Assembly: GCA_036429605.1 (NCBI GenBank)
Contig: CM071589.1
Coordinates: forward strand, 5,456,001 to 5,520,000
Reading direction: 5' to 3'
Length of the DNA stretch: 64,000 nucleotides
DNA from: Cladobotryum mycophilum
Taxonomy: Eukaryota; Ascomycota; Sordariomycetes; Hypocreales; Hypocreaceae
The position numbers were made by a program, and so were the translations under genes. Below the pieces are notes generated by a model that was not told the origin of the DNA, made no database searches, and saw nothing but the letters and a program-made list of their open reading frames with translations. Positions 36,311 to 46,928 of the stretch are shown in pieces; the first letter of the stretch is position 1; every line of letters starts with the position of its first letter.

Positions 36311-38355
36311 TTTGTCTTTCGCACTAGTAGCTAATAGGATCTAGGATCTTTTAATCTAACTTATGAACATCTCGAAACCAATCGCTATATTTATCTCCCA
36401 TAGCTGACAAAGCAGGCGTAAATAGTAATTGTAATAATACTAGCGCTTAACGAGACTCTTTGCGGTAGTTATTAAAGGGGTTTCGATAAGTCCATTGCTT
36501 TTTTATAACTAGCTGTTGGTCTTGAAAAATAACCTATAGATTATATTATGACTTGTATAGCCCTTTTATAAGGGATTTTATAGTCTGGATCTATTCTGGG
36601 CAATCTGCTTATATATCCTTAAAGTATTTTTAATAATATGCTAGATAAAGCATAATAGTTATATAATAGACTAGGGTTTTATTAAGCCTTGAGTAATATT
36701 TGTTAAGCTTTTTTTAATAGAGATTGATATTTATTTTAAAGTGCTTAGGGTTAGGATATTAATGAGCAGTAGTTTTATATATCTTTATTTTATTGAGTAG
36801 GTACTTATAGCTAAATATTAGATCCTAAGAGTACCTATATGTTTTAGTATAGCTATACTTTTGTATCTGTTATTGACTGTTACTTTTAAGGGTAATTAAA
36901 ATATATTTGAAATACTAAAGAATCTTATTAAAAAGAGCGATAATATTCTAATCCTTCTCATCGAGTTTATTATTATCCCTGAGATAAAATAGTATTTTAC
37001 TCCTTGGCTTTTTTCCCCTTAAAATCAACCTCTTTCACTTGTTTTTCTACCTATACTAGAGTTCTTTAAGGAAGTCTTTAAGGAGAAGAGCGTGTTGTAT
37101 TATATAGAGGGTAGAAAGCTAATGAGTTATTATATTAGTAATAATATCTAAAGGCTTTTTTGCTTATACCACCGGGTCCTTAGACTTCTTGAACGTGATA
37201 ATCTGAAGAGACTGAAGGAGATTAGTTAGTAAGTCTGAACAATGAATCTAAACAATAAGGTTATAAAGTTTCCTAATAGGGCTTTTTTGTCTCTATAACT
37301 CATGGGCCTTTGCATTAAGCGCCTTGTTTCTGAGGATATTATCCTTAAACGCCTTAGAGTTATGACCAAAAAGCAATACTTTAATAGCGAGATTAAGGAC
37401 ATGGCCAAAACAGTATAATCGCCTGGTTTCTCTTTTAAAGCCTAGTGCTTTTCTAATTTCTTTTATTGCTATGTTGTTATTGCTAGTGTTATTAAGTGTA
37501 AAGTATCTGATCTTCCGGGTTATATTATAGCTCCGAAGGATATTAATAATATAAGCGGTAATGTTCTCCCTAGAATAGTAATCGATAAGCTCTAGAAGCC
37601 TAAGGATAAGTTTCTGTGGCTGGCTAATAGTATTAAGGAAGTAATAAACGATTTTATATAGAGTATGGCGATTATTTGACCTTTAGCCATTGAACGCTAT
37701 ATGAATCAGCCCTGGGGCTACCGCTAATACTTGTTTTATTTCTTTTATATTTTCTTTGTATACCTTGAGGATTCGTCTGCGAACGGTATTGTGGGTGATA
37801 TGTGCCTTGGTTGTCTTTATAAAGGGATTGAGGTACTCGAAAACTACGCGTAGATATAGATCTTTGCTTTGTTAGAAAGAGGAATTACTGTTAATAATCT
37901 AATAGACTACTAAGCGCTAGAAGGCTAATCGATCAAAGCGGCCAATAATCTAGTTAGTAATTTGCTATTCTCGCGGGTTATACGTATTTAGCTTTATTAT
38001 CTCGGTGATATTTCTTGATAGCGTGTTCTCTTTTGTTTTACTCGGTGGCCTCCGCTTACCCGAAGGATCCTAGGTGCTATGGTTGGTCTAGAGGTGGATC
38101 TTTGCGTTCTGTGTGCCATTCGAGGCAGTTGAGTAAGGTTTTTGCTTATTGTTATTGACGCAGACCTTGTAAACCCACCGCCGCTTTATATTATCATCGC
38201 TCTTCTCAATATCGTAACCGAATTGCCATATCTATGATAATATAGATGTATAACGTTAGGATTGCGTATACCTAGAAAAATATTTCTAAGGGGAAAGGTC
38301 TTATAAATTCTCCTAGACCTTCTGGGCCTGTATAGAATTAATAGATTATACTTAT

Positions 38356-38900
38356 AGCTATTCTATTTTTTTTTTTTTTCATTCATTACGCTTATGGAGG
38401 CCGGAGGCCTATGAAGCGGCTACCTAACTATCTAGACTCTAAGAGTACTAATATAGCAGCTAGCTGGCCAGCCTTCAAGCTGGCAGTACAAGTAATGGTG
38501 TTTTTCTAAATATACAGCTTCCTTACTCCTATTCCCACGCTTTATGTATACCCCTTTGCCCTGGCCCCTAAGGGCACACACAACTAGTTTTTCCCTTGAC
38601 CTTCAAATTCCTTACCAGGCATAGCCCTTTCTTAGGCATAGCCCTTCTGCAAGGATCCTTGTTAGTACTGCGGGATATTGTTTTTCCATGCAGAGCCTAC
38701 CTCGTATAAGCTCTGCTATTGGTGAAGAAGCAGGGGAACCAATCCTGCTTCTAGTGCTGCCTTTCTAACAATCAGGCTTCGGGTAATCTAAGGATAAGCT
38801 AATTTGCCACAGCCAAAGCAAAACTTATCCTTAGTGTGAGGGAGGCAGGATTCGAACCCACGACCTTTCGAGATAGGTCACCAAGCGAGCTATTCTATTT
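38356..38900 (-). mobile_element. SINE-like retroelement nested in the hAT element
   Basis: A 13-bp direct repeat AGCTATTCTATTT lies at 38356-38368 and 38888-38900. Between them are about 519 bp. On the minus strand the insert starts with a tRNA-like head, with CGCTTGGTGACC and a perfect B-box-like GGGTTCGAATCC, and ends in a poly(A) tract (T run at 38366-38379 on plus). Target duplication, tRNA-derived head and A tail are the marks of a SINE copied by LINE machinery. It has no coding capacity and is clearly richer in GC than the hAT sequence around it. Confidence 0.7.
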
Positions 38901-39578
38901 ATAATAAAGTATAATTAGATGTAAAATCTTTCCTTTTAATTGAAGTTGAATACGCTTAAACGCGGTAACTATTAACGTGAAAGTTTTATGCTATTAGCTA
39001 AAATAAAATAAGTTTTTTATGTTACTCTTAATAGATGTAAAAGTAAAATATATAGTAGTTTGTTAGTAATGACTAAGCCTAGCGTTCTTCTAGTTCATAT
39101 AAGGCTAGGTAGTGCATAGGTATATTTAGTAGCCTGATATAATAACCTGACCTTTGCCCTGGAAAACGCCTAGAACGTTATACCTGACGTAATATAAAAA
39201 TCTCATAGTTATTACAGAGTAATTATATATATATAGTTTAAAAGAATACTTATTATAATTAGAATAGCATTAGCTAAAAAAAACTATATTATAATATATA
39301 TAATAAGATTTATCTATTTATATACAAGTAAACATTAAATGCATATAGGTTTTGTTATATTTATATACCTTTCTAATGAATATAGGGTATATTAATAGAG
39401 AGGTTAGGTGGGATAAGCATGGGGTCACGTAATGATGTCACCGATGACCAAGCACCCCTGCTTCCATTTCCATCCACGGGACCTTTCCGTGGATGGATGG
39501 ATTATGTAATAACAGGCGCGATGGAATGGATGGAAATGGACGCTCGTGGAAATGGACGTGGAATGGATCGCCACCCTG

Positions 39579-39586
39579 ACGACGAC
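39579..39586. repeat. Right target-site duplication of the hAT element
   Basis: ACGACGAC, the partner of 35642-35649. Confidence 0.75.
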
Positions 39587-39590
39587 TGTG

Positions 39591-39597
39591 TATATAA
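39591..39597 (+). promoter_or_regulatory. TATA box of the hydrolase gene
   Basis: TATATAA lies 87 bp before the ATG at 39678 and only 13 bp outside the transposon end. Confidence 0.5.
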
Positions 39598-39677
39598 TCT
39601 TCCGAGGGTTCTCTTGTATTGACATTGAATCTTAAACTTAGTATACATACGAAAGGATTTAGATCAATCCTTTGATT

Positions 39678-40850
39678 ATGCGTGCCTCTTCAGTTATTAC
39701 TCTCGCCTCGACAGTGGCCGTCAGCGTGGCTCACGGTCCTTCGATTCAAAAACGGGGGCCGCAATGCACTGAAGTCCGCATTCCTGTCAGTGTGCTTGCA
39801 GACAACATCGCCCTACCACCTATCGATGCGACTAACCTCTTCTCTATTCTTAATAATATCGGAGACGCGGCATTTGGGGTGCTAACAGTCAACGGTAACT
39901 ACACCCTAGCTGGACGATACTGTGAGCCAGAAGTTCACATCCCTCAACGCCAAAATACCATTCAGCTCCTTGTTCATGGAGCAACATACAATAAGAACTA
40001 CTGGTCTGGGCTTGACTTTCCTCAGGGTTACCATGGCAATGACTACTCATGGATCGCATACGCATCTCAACAGGGTTATCCGACCCTGTCGATAGATCGA
40101 CTGGGGTCTGGAGACTCAGATAAGCCGGACCCCATCAAAGTAGTTCAGATCCCTGTACAGGCAGAGGCCATGTACCAAACCACCCTATCTCTGCGAGCTG
40201 GTACAATTGAGGGCATCGGTCGATCATTCAACAAAATTGTTTACATTGGACATTCTCTCGGCTCAATGATAGGAAACGCCATGTCTGCACGACACGGTGA
40301 GGCCGTCGACGCATTGGTCCTGACCGGATACACCAAGCGGTATAAACCCGACCTCCCCGGCATCTTCGCCAAGGGTGTTCCCATCCCTGCCGCTGTTTTC
40401 GACAGTGCGCGATTCAGTGGTCTACCTGCTGGTTACGTCGTTTTCGGAAGCAAAGCCGGTCGAGGAGATCTTTTCTACTCCATCCCAGGCGTCGAGTATG
40501 ACCCAGCAATCTACGAGCTTGATTGGAGTCGACAGGATGCTCTTGCTCTTGGCGACGGAGTCAGTGCCTTTTTCTCTGTAGATGTTGCAGCCGGGTTCAA
40601 GGGTCCCGTACTTGTTGTCGTAGGTCGCCAAGATAATTGCGTCTGCTCTTTGGCCCTTCCCATCATATCTCACGGGGACTGTGGCCAGGGACCAACAAGC
40701 TTGCCCGCGCAGGTAGGCGAGCTGTATCCGTCTGCATCTTCTTTTTCCTACTCCATCTTACCCAACACGGGGCATGATCTCAATGCCCACTACTCTATCA
40801 ACCAAACTCTAAGCGATGTGCATAGTTTCCTTGGCAATAAGGGTTTTTAG
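39678..40850 (+). CDS. Secreted alpha/beta-hydrolase
   Basis: Single exon, 390 aa from the ATG at 39678; a slightly longer frame would need TTG. A signal peptide of about 20 residues (MRASSVITLASTVAVSVAHG) is followed by a dibasic KR, a possible Kex2 cleavage site. The fold is an alpha/beta-hydrolase: oxyanion region LLVHGATYNKNYW, nucleophile elbow GHSLGSMIGNA (Ser), a late acidic residue after VLVVVGRQDN, and the catalytic His in LPNTGHDLNAHYS. Related fungal proteins are annotated as secreted lipase/esterase-like hydrolases; the substrate is unknown. Base composition returns to normal right after the transposon. The gene is intact, although the insertion left only about 99 bp of native sequence upstream of its start codon. 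Confidence 0.85.
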   Translation: MRASSVITLASTVAVSVAHGPSIQKRGPQCTEVRIPVSVLADNIALPPIDATNLFSILNNIGDAAFGVLTVNGNYTLAGRYCEPEVHIPQRQNTIQLLVHGATYNKNYWSGLDFPQGYHGNDYSWIAYASQQGYPTLSIDRLGSGDSDKPDPIKVVQIPVQAEAMYQTTLSLRAGTIEGIGRSFNKIVYIGHSLGSMIGNAMSARHGEAVDALVLTGYTKRYKPDLPGIFAKGVPIPAAVFDSARFSGLPAGYVVFGSKAGRGDLFYSIPGVEYDPAIYELDWSRQDALALGDGVSAFFSVDVAAGFKGPVLVVVGRQDNCVCSLALPIISHGDCGQGPTSLPAQVGELYPSASSFSYSILPNTGHDLNAHYSINQTLSDVHSFLGNKGF

Positions 40851-41715
40851 TCTTCTTTCGAGCTGCAGTGGGGTTCAAGGAAGGGAAGCGGTTAGCATAT
40901 GATAATTATTGTAGGGTAGCGAGTGATTCGAGTCCGAAATGCTGCTGGCGACCCGCATACGGCCTGCTGCGTAATCATACTGTCGATTGACAGTTCTGAG
41001 GTCAGCCGTGAGGCACGATAATCATTGGGCATCCACGGCTAGAATTAATTAATCAAAGATTAACAAGGGGGCAAGGAGTGGAAAATAAATACCGAAATAC
41101 TGCACATGATAGACAGATTCGTAGCTATTATATCGTTTGGTGTTTGTCGTTTTTGTCTATTTCTCTTGTATCTATCTATTTCCCTTCTTTCCGTCTATTT
41201 CTCGGGTGTCAGTAATTACCGTGCCAGAGGCTCTGGTCCGGTGTTTTTTCTCTCTCGCGTTGGGGGTCAGATGGCTGATGTTTGTTTTCAACCTTTAGAC
41301 TATTTATGAAAGAAGATTCTATCGTGTCAATATCTAAGCAGTCATCATGTGTAACCGTATCGCGACGCAGAAAAAACTACAGCGCGCTCAGAGGTGTACA
41401 CAGTCCATGATGGTTGTTGCGTACGTCCGTGGCTCGGAGCTTAGTATTAAGTTTAGAGATTAGGGTAGGGCATAGGCTTGCCAATGGTACACTTGAGGTC
41501 TCATGGATAAAATAGACCGGGGATCAGGTTGGGCTTCGTGCACATGGTACGAAGTGCACATTCGGCGGTCCCCGACATGCCCAGGGCGCAGTCACGTCAA
41601 CCCAGTCCTGTTTTATCGCCATCCAATCGCCGTTGCCAAGTTCAGCCACTATTCATCTTGCTTAGACTCTGACAACCTTGATTGCCCGCCATATTATTTG
41701 GTATAGGTAAACGCT

Positions 41716-42078
41716 ATGCTCCCCGGCGACATCGTCCAGATCGTGCTAGAAGCATATGACCAAGGTTGGACCAACATTGTCTCCGAGACTAGCATTAAGA
41801 TCAATTATTACGAGTCGAAAAACGAGGGTGTATCTCGGGACAGTCCTTTAGTTCTCTACATTATGACATACGCTCCATGGTACCACAGGGCAGATTCGTC
41901 TGCTAGGCGTGTCTTGGATCTTATCTTTACCCAACTCGAAACCATTCGTTTGTCCAGGCCATCATATATTAAACCTCATGATGAGACGAATCAAATAATG
42001 AATCTATATTTGTCTCATACCCTGTCTAAAAGTCGCCGATCTTCACTTGGAAGGATATATGTTTATAGGACTAGGTAA
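41716..42078 (+). CDS. Possible small hypothetical protein
   Basis: Open frame of 120 aa from an ATG, with mixed composition (Ser, Tyr and Ile rich), no signal peptide and no family I recognise. No clear partner exons are visible. It could be chance, a non-coding RNA region or a remnant. Confidence 0.18.
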   Translation: MLPGDIVQIVLEAYDQGWTNIVSETSIKINYYESKNEGVSRDSPLVLYIMTYAPWYHRADSSARRVLDLIFTQLETIRLSRPSYIKPHDETNQIMNLYLSHTLSKSRRSSLGRIYVYRTR

Positions 42079-44192
42079 AGAGGATTCTGAATGAAGCATG
42101 ATGCGTTGAATTATGGTAACAAACTTTGACGCTTGACATGTTGATTGCCTAGGTATAAGATGCTTGGGAGTGTACTTGGAATGGATGTTTATTAGAAATG
42201 TACTTATATCTGTCGTAGCTAAGCATTGCGACCACCTCTTAATTACCGCCTAATAAGATGTCGTTGGACATTGCTTGGATGTGTATGCTTAGAGTTGTAA
42301 CCGTATGAAGTGTGTACCGTGGAGCATTGGATGGCTCTCTGATTGCATTATCCATTGTGCGAGTGCGTTACGAAGGACTTCCTATATGGCTCCCCTTCAA
42401 TATCATACGCTGAAGATTCGGCTTTTATACCTGTCGCAGCATTCCCTTTTCCGGTTCTTTATACCCGCATTGGGTGTCCATGGGAGTGTGTTAGCGACTC
42501 GGAGGTATAGAAAGAAGAGTGGAGGAATCCGAAGGCTATAGTGTAGCTGGTGGTTCGTGAGAGAGTCACTGTAAACTAGTAGTTAGGATCTAATGTAAGA
42601 CTGTATTAATCTCTGGCCTTCGTCTAAGAAGCTGACCACTCGAAGACATATATATACACATATATATATAATTAATTCCTCACGTGATAAGCCACATGAC
42701 CTAGTGAATCTTCGGTTCCCTGAGAGGGTGGTAGAATTGACATACCTGGAAGATGTATATAATTGAATGAGCTTTCTAGATCACACGGATTTGTGCCCTT
42801 AATTGAGATTCGACTTGTCTCTTTTCACGTACGTCATTGGTAGAAGTTTATGTATGTGCTTCATCGTGTTTAGGAAGAGATGCTCAATATTGTCTTCCTA
42901 CAGGGATGTGATTTGGTACAACCCATGAAATACGTGGACCAACAGAGTTGACGCGGTGTGGCGATTGGTCGAAATGCTTTTAGCAGACTGAACACCCACG
43001 CTTTAAAAAAAGAAGAGAGATAATTTTCCATCACTCAATTTCAGCCGAGTACTAGACACTAGACTCACCGAGTGGTGGATTTATTTGAGGGGCCAAACTA
43101 GAAGAGAAGTGAGCAGACCATAAAGTTACGTGCAGGACCTAAAGGACGAGAGTCAAAGCGCGGAAAGGCATACTCTAAATTGTCTAATTTATGTCCTGGA
43201 AAGGTCGTATAGATTCCATCTACACACAATGAGTGAGCAGAAGCTATCGCATCGATCACATCAAATCGATGGTGACTGAGTTCGAATTTCCCCCTGACCA
43301 AGGCTGTGAGTACGGGACGCTGTTTAATCGTGCACGGCCAAAGGGTCTAGTAACTGTACTCCGTAGGTGAGGGAAACTAATGCGAGTGCGTTTACTAACC
43401 CTCAAATAGGCAATTTCAGCTCAGTCCAATATGCCCCCTATTCTGTTTTGGCGATTGGCCGCTCCGTAGTGGCAACTGTCCCGGCTGATGGACTACCAGA
43501 GCGTGGGCGATCGGCCGGTCAGTAATTTCGGCTCATTGTACACTAGCACTGGCATCTCACCCATGAGATCAGATTCGAGGGAGCAGATCCTAAAACAACG
43601 ACTTACAAGATAAATCGACTATAACTATGAAAACGGGAGATTCAAGTGTGGAAGATGAGTTTTCCGTATGTTTTTTTTTGTTGGTAACCAACAAAACCAC
43701 CTCACAACCAACCGCTCACCTCTACCAAATAGCCACAGGAACGAGCTTGAGAGCATTGGTTAGATTACGGATAAGTAGATCTACGAGTTAGGGCTTATAG
43801 AGAGAGGCGGTTAAGTAAGAGTTAGAAATCGCTTGACACAGGTATGTCTATGCGCTGATCCTTTCCTGATATAACGCTCTTTTTGACCTCTGCATGGCCA
43901 TCTATCCCGTAAGATGGCTAGTACAGTTATGAGTATCTCACGGGCCATCGGTCATTCCTCGTATTGGAGCGTAAAGTGTTGGTTAAACAGCCTTACGATC
44001 CTGGAATGTAAAACACAAAACCGAACGTAGTATATGGCATTGTCCCTGTCAAGCTGAATAATAGTGAAACCCTGACATCGCTAATATGCATCGACATTAG
44101 TTGAGTGGTTAAGCGGTTAAGATCAACCACTATCTTTATATCTCGGATATTTTGACAGGTGGGCAGGCCAAGTCCGTTCCAACTTGTCTACC

Positions 44193-44201
44193 TATATAAA
44201 G
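44193..44201 (+). promoter_or_regulatory. TATA box of the Cys-rich peptide gene
   Basis: TATATAAAG lies 104 bp upstream of the ATG at 44305, supporting a real small gene there. Confidence 0.5.
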
Positions 44202-44304
44202 ATACGTTTATCCCCTTCAGATGCTGAAGCCTTTCCCTCCCACACTACTTACAAGGCCTTTTTACTTCTATTCAACTTTACAAGACTTGCACTTCTTCGC
44301 AACA

Positions 44305-44570
44305 ATGCGTTTCTCAACCTCCCTCTTCTATGCTAGTATGATGTTCCTCGGCATCGCCCAGGCCCAGGCAGACCAAGTATGCTACCTATACCTACTTGAA
44401 TACTTCCCAGCTGTAACTAACATCTCTTAAAAGTGTGCCGGACCTGGCAAGTACTGCAGCGGCGACGAAGGAATTTATTGCTGTAGTCACTATTGCCAGG
44501 ATGATTACACCTGCGTAAGTACTCTAAGGAGCTTATTATACGCAAAGTCTAACTTTTCCACAAGCTTTAA
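44305..44570 (+). CDS. Tiny secreted cystine-knot-like peptide
   Basis: Three exons, 44305-44376, 44434-44514 and 44565-44570, 52 aa. Exon 1 encodes a signal peptide (MRFSTSLFYASMMFLGIAQA) and four residues more. Exon 2 encodes almost the whole mature part, about 28 residues with six cysteines spaced C-x6-C-x7-CC-x3-C-x5-C. This is the inhibitor-cystine-knot (knottin) framework. The last exon adds only Leu and the stop; if the second intron were kept, the frame would run on to about 44655, so the 3' end is less sure. Donors GTATGC and GTAAGT are normal. The role is unknown: candidates are an effector, a protease inhibitor or an antimicrobial peptide. It lies in a gene-poor region near a transposon. 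Confidence 0.68.
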
Positions 44571-45315
44571 CAAGTGGGATAACCGTGTATGGATTGGGGG
44601 TCTTGCTATGTGGAAATCAGATATGGTTTATGAGCAAGATTCAAGGGTAGATTAGATTCAAATATATTATGGATCTATATTCGACTAGCTTGGTTTCCAA
44701 GGTGAACTTCGTGATCAATGGAAGCAGCTGAGACTTCGACCTGACCTTGATGATGTTCTAACAGATTATCCATGACCGTAGACTTTTGTGACCTGATTGT
44801 AGGGATAATTCAGAAAATAGTGTTGAGACGAAGATTGTTTCAATTGTCCGCATACGCTGGAGTTCAAACTTGACAGATGTACCCTTAAATAGAGGAGTTT
44901 TCCCTTCCCATAATCGCTTCGAGTTCCCGTCGTCAGGCACAGCAGATGTTCCGCAATAGACCACCCAATTTCGGACGAACTGACCACACGAACTGAGGAA
45001 GACAACACTCCCTGCGCTTACGGCTCTCGGCCCTCGCAGGCTGCCTGGCTTGAATGGTTCAAATCTAATGGATTATTCTCAGTCCATGTAATGCCATATC
45101 TGCACCCCGGGTTCTGGCGTGTCTGAGTCATCCAAGAGACAATGGTGACTAAGAACGTTATTGTGCATTGCAGCGATGAGGTTGAGATGGTAAGATGGTG
45201 AGATGGAGGGACCCTATGAAGTTTCATCAGTGGCTCGACTCACTGGAATGCAAATCGAACTGCGAACGGAGATGGTGTCTGCTTTGGATCTAGATGCTCT
45301 CAATCTGGATAGACA
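44571..45315. other. Intergenic region, nothing distinct
   Basis: AT-rich to mixed sequence with only short open frames. Nothing supported. Confidence 0.45.
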
Positions 45316-45986
45316 TTGATAAAAGAACCGCCGGATGAAATCTTGAAGAGCGATGAAGCACACAATGGCAATCCATCCAACCCAATTCGGGACATGTTTC
45401 TGAAAGCCCTCGATCTCAATGCCAGCGATCCGAGAGACAAGCAAACTCTATGCCCTCTTGCCATTCGGCAAGGAAACCTCCTCTATGAGGACCAAGCTGC
45501 CATAGAAAGCTACCCGAAAGAGGGGGGTCTGTGCCCGCTTCACGTGTTAGTCGATTCGCCAACAAAGACTCAGGCAGGCCTCGAGTTAGTTCGGAGATGG
45601 TTGAGAGAGCCAAAACGGAAGCAGCCTAGCATCGGGAGAGTGTTTGGTGCGATACTTGACCTTATCGTGGCGATCTTGTTCCAGAGAAATCTGCCGAGTG
45701 GCTGGGTAGCATGTATGTACCAGTAGAGGATAACGCCAGCGACTGAGTGAGACATAATCGCGCTCCTCCATGGGGCCACAATCCCGCATCTCCTCGGGCT
45801 GGTCAGCAATGCATACTCGTCCACAGAAGCTTGTGTGTCGGATGAGAACCGTGAAAGGTTCCAGCTAGTTGGAGAGTGCTTCGTTGAGGGCATCGTGGAC
45901 GGGGAATCCATGGACAAGAAATTGAAAGTACAAGTAGACGAGCCTCCACAGATTCTACTAGTGAAGTGCTATTCCCTCGCTGAATA
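45316..45986 (+). pseudogene. Remnant of a HET-type gene (C-terminal part)
   Basis: One plus-strand frame runs from 45316 to the stop at 45726, meets another stop at 45748-45750, then continues to 45986. The second part reads DIIALLHGATIPHLL and FQLVGECFVEGIVDGESM, which matches the usual C-terminal block of HET-domain proteins (a GD-V--L-GA-PF-LRP strand, then LVGECYVHGIMDGE). The first part (MIKEPPDEILKSDEAHNG onward) holds PLAIRQGN and LCPLHVLVDS, loosely ankyrin-like. No HET catalytic-type block or start region is visible. I read it as a broken 3' fragment of an incompatibility gene. Confidence 0.45.
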
Positions 45987-46928
45987 ACCTTGGAGTAGGA
46001 CTCGCAACGATGTGCCGATATCCTCGGCAAGTCACATATGCGTTACTGAGAAGAAAAATTCTCATTTTTCTTATTTTCCCAAATAGCCTGCTATGTTCTT
46101 GGTGACTTCTAGAATCACAATGATTACAGCTTGGTGAAGACGGCTTGCATCTTGAAGCTCAATCACTGCGTGTCGCTGTTAGCATTAGATTGAATCCCAG
46201 ACCAAGCAGGTTAAATGATTATCTACCCTACAGCCCCGAAGAAACTGCACTTTTTCGGTCTATCCAGTCATGGGAATGCATAACCACGGTTGATTACTAG
46301 TACTCAAACGCAATTTTACACGTCAAACCTATGAACTAATGCCTCTGCCAACTACGGAAGTCACATGTTATAGGAAACAGAATAATTGACATAACCTATA
46401 AGGGGCAATCGTGTATGTCATATCTTCAGGGGCCGAATAATTAAGTATGGAGGACGATCAGGCTTATTAGTCCAGGCATCTTATGTGTGGATGTTTGTAC
46501 TCTTTTGGCGTCTAACCACTAACCCGTTGCAGTGGAACGCTCCATGATACCTCGTCCACAAAATCATCATGACCTCATGATGGCCGAATCATCTCAACGA
46601 TTCAACAACGTTTTCTCAGCTACCGTCTTGGATGACGCATTCAACTTGCTAATCGAACCTAATTTGTCTTTGAGAGACAGAAGATCTGCACCGGGACATC
46701 CTGATGAGGATATAGGCCTGATCGGTGTAATTGGATGCAAATCGCGCCATTGAGCTTCGTGTAGCCACAGAATTCCTTGATAGATGGCAGATAAGTAGAA
46801 GCTCCAAGTATATATGAAAGTCAATACTCCCTGTACTCTTGTCAATTGAGTTTCCGTTCGTTGCAAGAAAATTTACACCTACTCTCCTCTAATCTTTCTC
46901 TATACTCCATCGCACTTCTTCATCCACC
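45987..46928. other. Intergenic region upstream of the ATP-grasp gene
   Basis: No coding feature supported. A short open frame at 46532-46753 has no recognisable content. Contains the promoter of the next gene. Confidence 0.45.

Larger units (their letters stand above)
35650..39578 (-). mobile_element. Decayed hAT DNA transposon, about 3.9 kb
   Basis: Both ends carry the same 20-bp terminal inverted repeat, CAGGGTGGCGATCCATTCCA (35650-35669 and reverse complement at 39559-39578), flanked by an 8-bp duplication. Just inside each end are GC-richer subterminal repeats of ATGGATGGAA type. The interior is very AT-rich. On the minus strand it still shows transposase blocks: a BED-finger-like FGYDIEKSDDN...RRWVYKVC around 38170-38230, RFDRLAFQRLVVYWII near 37900, RYFTLNNTSNNN near 37500, and the hAT dimerisation block KYPRLS-stop-IALNILSTLP...RLFSTAGRIV at about 36180-36310. 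That stop (TAG where CAG is expected) is a C-to-T change, as repeat-induced point mutation would make. Many stops interrupt all frames, so it encodes no active transposase. A SINE-like insert splits it near 38369-38887. Confidence 0.88.
40851..44304. other. Gene-poor region, 3.5 kb
   Basis: No gene is firmly supported. The best open frame is 41716-42078 (+, 120 aa), listed separately. A (TA)-rich microsatellite-like tract lies near 42645-42675. The right end is the promoter of the Cys-rich peptide gene. Confidence 0.45.

Noticed and set aside
37226..37408. Open frame inside the hAT element as a separate gene
   Set aside because: It is a stop-free fragment of the decayed transposase strand, not an independent gene.
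38820..38887. A functional tRNA gene within the transposon
   Set aside because: A good B box is present, but the acceptor stem is missing and the 3' side runs into unrelated sequence with an A tail further on. The SINE head explains it better.
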